A program made the translations under genes and the position numbers. Of a stretch of 64,000 nucleotides of DNA, positions 47,825 to 59,866 are shown piece by piece. Position 1 is the first letter of the stretch; every line of letters starts with the position of its first letter. The notes below the pieces were generated by a model. The model was not told the DNA's origin, made no database searches, and was given only the letters and a program-made list of their open reading frames with translations. The stretch is from Pseudoalteromonas apostichopi (GTDB lineage Bacteria; Pseudomonadota; Gammaproteobacteria; Enterobacterales; Alteromonadaceae): the NCBI RefSeq assembly GCF_030297135.1, contig NZ_AP028065.1, forward strand, positions 1,984,001 to 2,048,000, written 5' to 3'.

Positions 47825-48940
47825 ATGAAAATTGGCAACCTAGGCTATATGCCTAATACAAATGTGAATAAATACAATGGCAAACAGGCATTGCAGCAGC
47901 CTACTATTCAAAATCGTCAAGATAGTTACCAGCAACGAGGCCGAGAGCTGGCTGCTAAAGTTCTTGATGATAAACTTGCTGAGGCACTAGGTTTACCTAA
48001 AGCCGAAGAGAAAAAAGATAAACCACTGTTCGACTTTGAAGAGATCGTTAAAAACGTTCTCGACTTTGTTGGCGGTGCGCTTCGCAAAGCAAAAGCAGAT
48101 GGTGCTGATGATGAAAAGCTCAAAGGTATGCTTGGTGATGCACGAAAAGGTGTACAAATGGGCATCGACGATGCTTATGATGAGCTAAAAGGGTCAGGTA
48201 TTCTTAATGATGACATCGAAGAGGGTATCGAAAAGTCTAAAGAAGGCATCTATAAAGGTATTGATGAATTAGAAGAAGACTTGTTCAATCCTAAACCAAA
48301 TTCGGTTTCAGTAAGCCAGGCCCAATACGTTAGTTTAAGTAATAATGCAGAATACACTTTCACTACTGCTGAAGGTGATGAAGTGAGTATTAGCTTTGCT
48401 GATGCATACGAAAGTGAGTCAGCAAGCGGCTATAGCAAAAATGGCGATAACGAAGCGTTTGTCAGTGAATCTTCTCAATCACGTGACTTATCATTCTCGA
48501 TGACAGTCAATGGTGATTTAAATGAGCAAGAGCAGCAAGCTATCAATGAATTGATGGAAGACTTGCAGAGTGTTAGCGAAACATTCTTCTCTGGTTCATT
48601 AGAAGACGCCTTTGAACAAGCTAAAGAGTTGAACTTAGGTAACGAGCAACTCGTTGGCTTTACCATGGATCTGAAACAAACAAAAACAGTTGCTGCTATA
48701 AAAGGGTATGAAGAATATAAACCATCCCCTGAAAAAGAAGTCGCTGATAAAATAGCGCCATTTAATGACGATTTGAAACAAGCGTTCAATAAAGCGGGTG
48801 AGTTAGGTTTGCAAAATGAACTTGCTGGTATCTTACAATGGTTAAACCAAGATAAAGAAGAAGTAAGCAAGCTGGTGGATTATACCAAAGCAATGTTTGA
48901 ACAAATGAATAAACTACGTTCGGCAACTGAAGAAGCTTAA
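47825..48940 (+). CDS. DUF5610-domain protein
   Basis: The 371-residue soluble protein is acidic and helical. A central region (about 75-155) fits DUF5610: NVLDFVGGALRKAKADGADDEKLKG then GILNDDIEEGIEKSKEGIYKG. A beta-rich middle (about 165-225) and another helical region follow. There is no signal peptide or membrane segment. Function unknown. The ATG at 47825 has GGAG at good spacing; an earlier in-frame start adds 13 residues. It is a single gene between trmA and murI. Confidence 0.75.
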   Translation: MKIGNLGYMPNTNVNKYNGKQALQQPTIQNRQDSYQQRGRELAAKVLDDKLAEALGLPKAEEKKDKPLFDFEEIVKNVLDFVGGALRKAKADGADDEKLKGMLGDARKGVQMGIDDAYDELKGSGILNDDIEEGIEKSKEGIYKGIDELEEDLFNPKPNSVSVSQAQYVSLSNNAEYTFTTAEGDEVSISFADAYESESASGYSKNGDNEAFVSESSQSRDLSFSMTVNGDLNEQEQQAINELMEDLQSVSETFFSGSLEDAFEQAKELNLGNEQLVGFTMDLKQTKTVAAIKGYEEYKPSPEKEVADKIAPFNDDLKQAFNKAGELGLQNELAGILQWLNQDKEEVSKLVDYTKAMFEQMNKLRSATEEA

Positions 48941-49006
48941 CCCTTTCTTTATTTTTATATAGCTGCATGGCAAACTGCTGGCCTTTGATAATCCGAGGTA
49001 AGCAGT

Positions 49007-49801
49007 TTGTCAGTTCATATAATGGTGTTTGATTCTGGTATAGGTGGGACAACCGTACTTGAACAGATCCAAGCACTGATCCCAGATGCTGATTATAGCT
49101 ATTTTATGGATAATGCTTTATTGCCATATGGCGCGCAAAGCCAGCAAACGATCATAACCCGCCTTTTTGCGCTACTACAGTTTATCGAAATAGAAAAATT
49201 ACACGTAGATATCCTAGTAATTGCGTGTAACACCGCCTCTACATCTGCATTAGAAACTATTCGCCCGTATACAAATATAGAAGTAGTTGGTGTTGTGCCT
49301 GCGATAAAGCCAGCAAGCGCTTTAAGCAATAGCAAACATATTGGTTTGTTGGCAACGCCATCGACGACCAAGAGCCACTATACTGCAAACTTAATTAGTA
49401 CTTATAGCCAAGGCACTCAAGTCAGTTTATATGGTTCAACTGAGCTGGTGGAAATAGCAGAAACACTGTTTCATACGCAGACACTCAATAAAGAAAAACT
49501 TGAAAAAGAATTGTGTGGTCTAGCTATCGCAGAAGATATAGATGTATTGGTACTTGGCTGTACACACTTTCCATTATTAGCAAATGCGATTAATGACTAT
49601 TATAAACAACGGATCTTACTTATAGATTCAGGCAAAGCGATTGCTAATCGCGTTAAAAGTTTAATTGAACTTCGGGGATACACAGTAACCGGAGATAAAA
49701 AAAAGCCGCTGCACTTTTATGCAACGGCTCCTATTTGTCACTCGCAATTAAACGTTGAGCTGATTACGCTGACTGATCAGATCCCTCACGGAAGCTATTA
49801 G
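49007..49801 (+). CDS. murI: glutamate racemase, TTG start
   Basis: The 264-residue enzyme makes D-glutamate for peptidoglycan. It has VFDSGIGGTTVLE at the start and the two catalytic Cys, C74 in ACNTAS and C185 in LGCTHFP. The TTG start at 49007 has GAGGT seven bases upstream and gives MSVHIMVFDSGIGG, the family-standard start; the internal ATG would leave only one residue before VFDSG. Its 3' end overlaps the convergent RRM gene by 38 bases and contains that gene's terminator. Confidence 0.94.
   Translation: MSVHIMVFDSGIGGTTVLEQIQALIPDADYSYFMDNALLPYGAQSQQTIITRLFALLQFIEIEKLHVDILVIACNTASTSALETIRPYTNIEVVGVVPAIKPASALSNSKHIGLLATPSTTKSHYTANLISTYSQGTQVSLYGSTELVEIAETLFHTQTLNKEKLEKELCGLAIAEDIDVLVLGCTHFPLLANAINDYYKQRILLIDSGKAIANRVKSLIELRGYTVTGDKKKPLHFYATAPICHSQLNVELITLTDQIPHGSY
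49697..49729 (-). terminator. terminator of the RRM gene, inside the murI coding sequence
   Basis: On the minus strand AGCCGTTGCA and TGCAGCGGCT form a 10-bp stem (one G-U) with a 6-base loop, followed by eight T. It lies 35 bases after the RRM stop and fully within murI, where the A-run encodes KKK. Confidence 0.85.
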
Positions 49802-50243
49802 TCTCGTTCTCTTGTTTTTGTTTTGCTTCACGTACTTTTAAAGTACGCTGTTGGAATTCGCTATCATTTAATTGATTGATTGCGTTTTCAGCATCTGCTT
49901 CAGCCATTTCCACAAATCCAAAGCCACGACGTTTACCTGTGTTTTTATCTTTTAGTAAGCGTACGTTGAAAACTTTGCCTTGTTCTTCAAATAAAGCACG
50001 AACAACACCTTCATTAGCACGATAAGGTAGGTTGCCAACATAAAGAGTTTTTGTTTTTACTTCGGCCTCCTCACTTGACGTTGATGAAAGCGCAGCAATA
50101 ACTAAAGCACCAATTAATAAGCCTGCACCAAATAGCAATGCTGGGTCTAACGCTAAGCTTGCAAATGCAAACTTAACAACTACAAACCCCAAAACAGCAA
50201 GAATAACGGAGAAAAGAAAAGATTTTTGATCGGGTAATTTCAT
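49764..50243 (-). CDS. membrane-anchored RRM RNA-binding protein
   Basis: The 159-residue protein has two N-terminal membrane segments (about 10-30 and 34-53), then an RRM domain with RNP2 LYVGNL (near 67) and RNP1 KRRGFGFVEM, and a charged tail. RRM proteins of this form occur in marine gammaproteobacteria; the partner RNA is unknown. The membrane part suggests RNA binding at the inner membrane (inference). It overlaps murI by 38 bases tail to tail. Confidence 0.9.
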   Translation of the reverse strand: MKLPDQKSFLFSVILAVLGFVVVKFAFASLALDPALLFGAGLLIGALVIAALSSTSSEEAEVKTKTLYVGNLPYRANEGVVRALFEEQGKVFNVRLLKDKNTGKRRGFGFVEMAEADAENAINQLNDSEFQQRTLKVREAKQKQENETNSFREGSDQSA

Positions 50244-50405
50244 TTTGATCTACCAATAAACAAGAAATAAACATTAATTTAACATTGTGAACTTGCTATC
50301 TTAACGAGTTAAATGAACATAGCAATGAAATTTGCATGAAATTATGAATATTGGCATAAAAAACAGCCATAATAGCGACCGTTTTTGCTATTTTCGGTAA
50401 TTTTA

Positions 50406-50420
50406 GTTCGCTTTTTGAGC
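50406..50420 (+). promoter_or_regulatory. Fis-like site upstream of rrnB P1
   Basis: GTTCGCTTTTTGAGC matches every fixed position of the degenerate Fis pattern. The centre is about 69 bases before the predicted P1 start, close to Fis site I of E. coli rrnB. The flanks form the inverted repeat GTTCGC...GCGAAC. The region 50244-50405 shows nothing else I can support beyond the RRM gene's own upstream sequence. Confidence 0.5.
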
Positions 50421-50447
50421 GAACAGTAAAAAGATCGAAAAAAAGTG

Positions 50448-50475
50448 TTGATCTGTTTTTGGATCTCCCTATAAT
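50448..50475 (+). promoter_or_regulatory. rrnB P1 promoter
   Basis: TTGATC and TATAAT are 16 bases apart, with GGATCTCCC before the -10 as in rrnA and an A-rich UP-like stretch upstream. GCGACC follows the -10. Confidence 0.9.
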
Positions 50476-50583
50476 GCGACCCCACTGACACGGCGGGCAG
50501 CAACGAAAGACGCTGAACAACGTAGCAGAGAGTTAAGTGAAACTTCGGTTTCAAATTATCGAAAGAAAGTTTGAAATTAAGTG

Positions 50584-50611
50584 TTGACTCGAAAAATTAA
50601 GGATGTATTAT
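50584..50611 (+). promoter_or_regulatory. rrnB P2 promoter
   Basis: TTGACT and TATTAT are 16 bases apart. The surrounding sequence differs from rrnA P2, but the spacing is the same. Confidence 0.75.
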
Positions 50612-50638
50612 ACGCATCCCTAGCGACAACGTCGCAAC

Positions 50639-50860
50639 GTTCTTTAACAATATAAAGCAATCATCTGTGTGGGCACTCGTACAGATTGAGTTCTAACAGC
50701 AGATTCTAGTTCGCTAGATGACGCAAACAAATTTAGAGTCTCAATTGAACTGAGTGACCAACGGAAACAAGTTTACTTGTTTCAGCACAGTCAATTCGAT
50801 ATCGAAAGATATCAAAATTCAGAATTCATTGAGCATGTCCTTCGGGACAGAAAAAACTTT
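50639..50860 (+). other. rrnB leader: boxA and 16S processing stem
   Basis: The leader is the same as in rrnA from about 50637 onward: boxA-like GTTCTTTAACA at 50639-50649, and 50658-50677 able to pair with 52427-52446 beyond 16S. Confidence 0.75.
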
Positions 50861-52401
<1,541 letters not shown>

Positions 52402-52477
52402 TACGATTTAGAACTTATTTGTTCGTAGTGTCCACACAGATGATTGTTGATTGTAAAGAGAACAACACTTATTGTTT

Positions 52478-52554
<77 letters not shown>

Positions 52555-52596
52555 CTTCTTTGAAGTGGAAACTAAACAGTAAGTACCAGCATATGT

Positions 52597-52672
52597 GGGG
52601 CTATAGCTCAGCTGGGAGAGCGCCTGCCTTGCACGCAGGAGGTCAGCAGTTCGATCCTGCTTAGCTCCACCA
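52597..52672 (+). tRNA. alaT: tRNA-Ala (TGC)
   Basis: The gene is 76 bases with encoded CCA. Acceptor GGGGCTA pairs with TAGCTCC (one G-U), the anticodon TGC is at 52630-52632 in CTGCCTTGCACGCAG, and the T-arm has GTTCGATCC. It follows tRNA-Ile by 42 bases, the usual order in rrn spacers. Confidence 0.98.
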
Positions 52673-52955
52673 CTTTTACTCCTTAAAAATAAACATTCTT
52701 AATCAGGTAATAAACTGCTTGAGAATAGAGTGTGTTTAATTTTGAGAAGTTTATTCTCTTGCTCTTTAAAAATTTGGAAAGCTGATATTAAAATTCTTAT
52801 AGATATTCGTATCTATAAAGAGTTTTCAAAAGTAAAAATATGCCATTAATCGAAAGATTAATTGGTATCTACTTTAGTATTCTCATCATTATTTGATGAA
52901 TTAACTTCTGGCGAAGTTAACAGCTGTCACTAACAAAGACCCGTTTGGGTTGTAT

Positions 52956-55838
<2,883 letters not shown>

Positions 55839-55960
55839 ACAACGCCAAACGCGTTTTATGACAGCGTAACAGACAGAAGTTAAGAAACTAAAGTAGACAT
55901 TTACTTGATATCAGAATTCCGAATTTTAGTTGATTGCCAAGGCGATTAACGACCCAAATT

Positions 55961-56078
55961 TGCTTGGTGACAATAGCGTTTTGGACCCACCTGACCCCAT
56001 GCCGAACTCAGTAGTGAAACGAAACAGCGCCGATGATAGTGTGGCATTTGCCATGTGAAAGTAGGACATTGCCAGGCT
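55961..56078 (+). rRNA. rrfB: 5S ribosomal RNA (operon B)
   Basis: The gene is about 118 bases and the same as the operon A copy, with TGCTTGG/CCAGGC terminal pairing. Confidence 0.96.
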
Positions 56079-56089
56079 CCAAATTAAAG

Positions 56090-56120
56090 AAAGCCCGATT
56101 CGAAAGAGTCGGGCTTTTTT
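56090..56120 (+). terminator. rrnB terminator
   Basis: This is the same hairpin and T-run as after rrnA, 11 bases after 5S. Similarity to the rrnA flank continues past it but breaks up within about 30 bases. Confidence 0.93.
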
Positions 56121-56215
56121 GCGTTTGGAGCTGTCAGCTTTCAGCCGTCAGATAATAAATGTCAGCTGAGCGGTGGAGTTGTTTAGTACAGAGACTCCCT
56201 CAGCAACAAAACCTT

Positions 56216-56436
56216 GTAGGAGGTACGTCAGTGCCGAGTTCAGCCCATAACCAACACATTCATGGCTAAAGCCATTCCTACGTGATGCGTATCTCAGATG
56301 CCAGAGATTAGATGGCAGTTGATCTACAGGATTGTTTGGTACTTCAGAGTGTTCCTCAGCAACAAAACGAGTAGGAGGCACTTCAGTGCCGAATCTAGGC
56401 CATAAGCAATATATTCATGGCTAAAGCCATTCCTAC
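56216..56436. repeat. tandem array of two REP-pair (BIME-like) elements after rrnB
   Basis: Two 66-bp elements at 56216-56281 and 56371-56436 are spaced by the same 155 bases as after rrnA. They have the same GTAGGA...TCCTAC ends and inner hairpins; small changes (GGTACGTCAGTGCC, GGCACTTCAGTGCC) occur in the first hairpin. Confidence 0.88.
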
Positions 56437-56448
56437 AACGACACTCTT

Positions 56449-56484
56449 CCTAGAACCTAGAACCTAGAACCTAGAACCTAGCAA
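56449..56484. repeat. heptamer tandem repeat (CCTAGAA)n
   Basis: Four perfect CCTAGAA copies are followed by CCTAGCAA. The matching place after rrnA has only one degenerate copy (CCCTAGAGCC). The rest of 56121-56716 holds no gene: a TCAGCTTTCAGC motif near 56135, a second REP-type element and a terminator. Confidence 0.93.
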
Positions 56485-56579
56485 TTCTTAGTGCCTCCGG
56501 CGGGATCTTATTGCTTAGGGGGGACTCTGACCAAAACACCTCCACCGAGCGGCTGAACGCTGAAAGCTGATAGCTCTGT

Positions 56580-56610
56580 GTTGGGTTTCACTTCGCTCTA
56601 CCCAATCTAC
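56580..56610 (-). repeat. single GTAG-type REP element
   Basis: On the minus strand GTAGATTGGGTAGAGC is followed by GAAGTGAAACCCAAC: GTAG, then a hairpin TTGGGT...ACCCAA. It is a different REP class from the 66-bp elements and related to the one at 58431. Confidence 0.7.
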
Positions 56611-56661
56611 CAGACCTTAAAACGTTACCCTTTTTAACTTTACTCTCGAAACTCGCGAACT

Positions 56662-56697
56662 AAAAAAGCCCAGCAGGCTTCCCTGCTGGGCTTCTTA
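56662..56697 (-). terminator. terminator of the amino-acid transporter gene
   Basis: On the minus strand AGCCCAGCAGG and CCTGCTGGGCT form a long stem with a short loop, followed by TTTTTTAG, 20 bases after the stop. Confidence 0.9.
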
Positions 56698-56716
56698 ATG
56701 TATAAGCAGTTGTTGA

Positions 56717-57979
56717 CTATTGAATCATGCTGTAAATAAGCGCAAATACAGCAAGAGAGCCAACTGTTAATACGAACAGTGTGCTCAAGCGGTTTCTGTA
56801 TTTGTGTAAGCTAGGTACCTTATACACGGCAATCATTGGCATGATGAAAAGGATCATGGCAATGATTGGGCCTGATAACTGATCCATCATGTCTAAAATA
56901 CTTGGGTTGATCACTGAGCAATACCAAATAGCGAAGAACATGATAACAGTGCCAATCTTATCAACGAGTTTAGGGTTCATATGTGCTTGCTTACTAACAA
57001 GACCGTTGAAGCTTTCACGGGCACCTAAGAAGTGACCTAAGAATGAAGACGTAATCGCAATAAAGGCAACTAATGGTCCTAAGGTCGCAATAAATGAGTT
57101 ATCAGTGATATTGGCAAGGAATGACAAGATAGACACGTTATCAGCTTTTGCTTGTACCATTTGTTCAGTAGATAGTGACAGCACACACGAGAATACAAAC
57201 AGTAAAACAAACACAATTAATAGTAGGCTGGTACGCTTCAGAATTGCTTCTGACTTCATTTTAGCATTGTTGCCGTAGTGAGCACGCTGTACATTCACAA
57301 AGCTTGATATTGCAGCTGCATGGCTAAATGAAAATACAATGATAGGTATTGATAACCAAAGTGTTTTCATGAAGCCCGAAAACTCAGGTACAGATACATC
57401 TGGCATTTGCCAGCTTGGGATTAAATAAATCGATAAGAAAAACAAAATAGCGACAAGTGGATAAACAAGTATCGAAAAAGCACGTAACATCAATGCTTCG
57501 CCACCCAGCATTAAGCTGATCATACCGCCAACGAGTACGCCAGATAACAACACGCGTGGTGGCGACTCCATGCCTAACTGATTAACGATAAAGCTATCAA
57601 CGGTATTTGTTAGGCCAACACCATAAATAAGTAAGATAGGGAAGATAGAGAGAAAATACAGTAAAGAGATCAAGCGCCCCGCATTTATGCCAAAGTGCTC
57701 TTCTACTACATCAGTAAAGTCAGCTTCAGGCTTTTTTGATGATAAAACAAATCGGGCTAAGCCTCTGTGGGCTAAGTAGGTCATCGGAAAAGCAAGGCAT
57801 GCCATGATAATCAATGGCCAAAATCCGCCGATGCCGATATTAATTGGTAAGAATAAAATCCCAGCACCGACTGCGGTGCCAAATAAACTTAACACCCATT
57901 GGGTGTCATGAAGATTCCATTTTGAGTTACTACTTGTTGTCGATGCATCATACGGCATAGCATCTTGATGTGTGTTCAT
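56717..57979 (-). CDS. HAAAP-family amino-acid (serine-type) transporter
   Basis: The 420-residue inner-membrane protein has about eleven membrane segments. The start of the first segment, WVLSLFGTAVGAGILFLPINIGIGGFWP, is the hallmark of the SdaC/TdcC/YhaO branch of the HAAAP family, which imports serine or threonine with H+ or Na+. I chose the ATG at 57979 because GGAG lies 5-8 bases upstream; an earlier in-frame start at 58018 adds 13 residues. Serine as substrate is a family-level guess. Single gene. Confidence 0.88.
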   Translation of the reverse strand: MNTHQDAMPYDASTTSSNSKWNLHDTQWVLSLFGTAVGAGILFLPINIGIGGFWPLIIMACLAFPMTYLAHRGLARFVLSSKKPEADFTDVVEEHFGINAGRLISLLYFLSIFPILLIYGVGLTNTVDSFIVNQLGMESPPRVLLSGVLVGGMISLMLGGEALMLRAFSILVYPLVAILFFLSIYLIPSWQMPDVSVPEFSGFMKTLWLSIPIIVFSFSHAAAISSFVNVQRAHYGNNAKMKSEAILKRTSLLLIVFVLLFVFSCVLSLSTEQMVQAKADNVSILSFLANITDNSFIATLGPLVAFIAITSSFLGHFLGARESFNGLVSKQAHMNPKLVDKIGTVIMFFAIWYCSVINPSILDMMDQLSGPIIAMILFIMPMIAVYKVPSLHKYRNRLSTLFVLTVGSLAVFALIYSMIQ

Positions 57980-58098
57980 TAGCACTCCACTATTAGAATA
58001 ATAATTGTCGCGCAGCATATAGAAAAGCGACTAAGAATGCATGTTTTAGCGTTGTGTTTAGATAACTATGCTGTAAGGAGAGACTTACAAAGGAAGAG

Positions 58099-58126
58099 AA
58101 CTGGGCTCATTTAGAAAAGCCCAGTT
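58099..58126 (-). terminator. hairpin after the 63-residue gene
   Basis: AACTGGGCT and AGCCCAGTT form a perfect 9-bp stem with a 10-base loop, 8 bases after the stop; the minus-strand reading continues CTCTTCCTTTG, a weak T-rich tail. Confidence 0.6.
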
Positions 58127-58133
58127 GTGGTAT

Positions 58134-58325
58134 TTATTCTGCTGCTGCAAGTGCGCGAGCTTTAATGTCTGCGGCGAATGCTAAACCTTTCTTAAAACGT
58201 GCCTCAGCTGCTGTGATTTCGCTTTCATCGCCATTAGCGGCAAGCACCCCTTGTGAAAGCGCTTTATATAGTGCGCTAATTTGTGCCTCATAGCCGGCTT
58301 CAATTGCTTTTTCAACAGTCGTCAT
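58134..58325 (-). CDS. small hypothetical protein, 63 residues
   Basis: The protein is helical, Ala-rich and acidic (starts MTTVEKAIEAGYEAQISALYK), with no Cys, membrane segment or known motif. AAAGGAATAACC precedes the ATG and a 9-bp hairpin follows the stop, so it is probably a real, separately expressed gene. Function unknown. Confidence 0.6.
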   Translation of the reverse strand: MTTVEKAIEAGYEAQISALYKALSQGVLAANGDESEITAAEARFKKGLAFAADIKARALAAAE

Positions 58326-58430
58326 GGTTATTCCTTTAATAGATAAGATAGCAAAATACTATAGGAACAAGGACTTATTGGCTAGATAGAAGTGCCTATA
58401 AAGTAGGGAATATTAAAGTTTATGGCTCAA

Positions 58431-58462
58431 TGCTGGGTTTCGCTGTGCTCTACCCAGCCTAC
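58431..58462 (-). repeat. single GTAG-type REP element
   Basis: On the minus strand GTAGGCTGGGTAGAGC is followed by ACAGCGAAACCCAGCA: GTAG, then a hairpin CTGGGT...ACCCAG. It lies 20 bases after cysQ and may shape the 3' end of the cys transcript. I see no other terminator there. Confidence 0.75.
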
Positions 58463-58481
58463 GGTATTTAACGGAACGCTT

Positions 58482-59252
58482 TTAGTTCTGTAATGCTGAT
58501 ACGACAAAAAACGGATTCAGATATTCTTCTTTACTGTTATACAGTAGTGGGCTGCCATCGAGTTTGCTAACCGTTGCGCCTGCTATTTCGGCAATCGCAT
58601 GACCTGCTCCGGTATCCCACTCACAGGTTGGGCCAAGGCGGGGGTATATATCAGCACTACCTTCGGCAACAAGACAAAGTTTTAGCGAGCTGCCTTTTGA
58701 AACCATTTCTACATCTTCAAACTGTTTTACGAATTCTGCTAAATCAGGAGAAGGGTGCGAGCGGCTTCCGACAACACGGATCAGCCCTTTATTTGGCTTA
58801 CGGGTTACCTTAAGTTCGATACGCTCATCACCTTTATCTTTAAAGGCACCAATTGCTTCAGCAGCAATATACGACACACCTAATGCCGGTGCATCGACAA
58901 CTGCCAATACTGGTTTACCTTTTTCAATCAAGGCAATATTCACGGTGAACTCGCCATTCTTTTTAATGAACTCTTTGGTGCCATCAATTGGGTCTACTAA
59001 CCAGTAGCGTTGCCAAGTTTGACGGATATCCCAGCTAATATCAGCGCTTTCTTCGCTTAGAATTGGTACATCAGGGGTGAGGTGTTGTAAGCCATTCACA
59101 ATCACTTTGTGAGCTGCTAGGTCTGCGTCGGTAACTGGGCTTTCATCAGCTTTGTACTCAACATTAAAGTCCTTTTCGTAAATCCCCATTATTGCACTAC
59201 CTGCTTGGCGTGCGAGGAGTAATATTTCTTCTAGCAGTTCCGTTTGATTCAT
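58482..59252 (-). CDS. cysQ: 3'(2'),5'-bisphosphate nucleotidase
   Basis: The 256-residue enzyme is a member of the inositol monophosphatase-like superfamily and removes PAP formed when PAPS is used. Metal-binding motifs are ILSEES, DPIDGTKEFIKKNGEFTVNIALI and CEWDTGAGHAIAEIAG. It is last in the cys operon, 3 bases after cysC. This PAP-removing role fits the sulfate pathway next to it. Confidence 0.94.
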   Translation of the reverse strand: MNQTELLEEILLLARQAGSAIMGIYEKDFNVEYKADESPVTDADLAAHKVIVNGLQHLTPDVPILSEESADISWDIRQTWQRYWLVDPIDGTKEFIKKNGEFTVNIALIEKGKPVLAVVDAPALGVSYIAAEAIGAFKDKGDERIELKVTRKPNKGLIRVVGSRSHPSPDLAEFVKQFEDVEMVSKGSSLKLCLVAEGSADIYPRLGPTCEWDTGAGHAIAEIAGATVSKLDGSPLLYNSKEEYLNPFFVVSALQN

Positions 59253-59255
59253 GAC

Positions 59256-59852
59256 TTAACCTATAATTTGCTGTTGTTTTAAATACGCTACCAGTTCTTG
59301 CACCGATTGGTCTAGGGTGTTTTTGCTGGTATCGATTTTAATTTCTGGCGATGCAGGGATTTGGTAGTCTGAGTCTATACCGGTGAAGTGCTTAATTTCA
59401 CCTGCACGGGCTTTTTTATAAAGCCCTTTAGGGTCGCGGGTTTCACACACTTCAAGCGGGGTATCTAAAAATACCTCAATAAACTCACCATCCTCTACTA
59501 AGTTTCTTACCATATCGCGTTCGCTTTGGAACGGCGAAATAAATGCGGTCAATACCACAAGACCGGCATCGACCATCAACTTTGCGGTTTCGCCTACGCG
59601 ACGAATGTTTTCAACGCGGTCTTCATCAGTAAAGCCAAGATCTTTACACAAGCCATGACGCACATTGTCGCCATCGAGTAGGTAGGTGTGAACGCCTAAT
59701 TGGTTTAATGCGCTTTCTAGTGCGTTTGCAACAGTGCTTTTACCTGAGCCTGAAAAACCAGTGAACCATAGAATGGTTGGCTTATGCTTTTTTTGCTCAC
59801 TACGCTGTGATTTGCTAATGGCGTAATTATGCCAAACGATATTTTCATCCAT
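59256..59852 (-). CDS. cysC: adenylylsulfate (APS) kinase
   Basis: The 198-residue enzyme phosphorylates APS to PAPS. It has the P-loop GFSGSGKST (near 34), LDGDNVRHGLCKDLGF, RVENIRRVGETAKLM and AFISPFQSERD with the phospho-acceptor-type Ser. It is encoded 14 bases after the transporter gene. Confidence 0.96.
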   Translation of the reverse strand: MDENIVWHNYAISKSQRSEQKKHKPTILWFTGFSGSGKSTVANALESALNQLGVHTYLLDGDNVRHGLCKDLGFTDEDRVENIRRVGETAKLMVDAGLVVLTAFISPFQSERDMVRNLVEDGEFIEVFLDTPLEVCETRDPKGLYKKARAGEIKHFTGIDSDYQIPASPEIKIDTSKNTLDQSVQELVAYLKQQQIIG

Positions 59853-59866
59853 TGTCTTTACTCTCG

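Noticed and set aside
50296..50554. Two minus-strand frames across the rrnB promoter region
   Set aside because: They cover the Fis-like site, UP region and P1 and have no family features.
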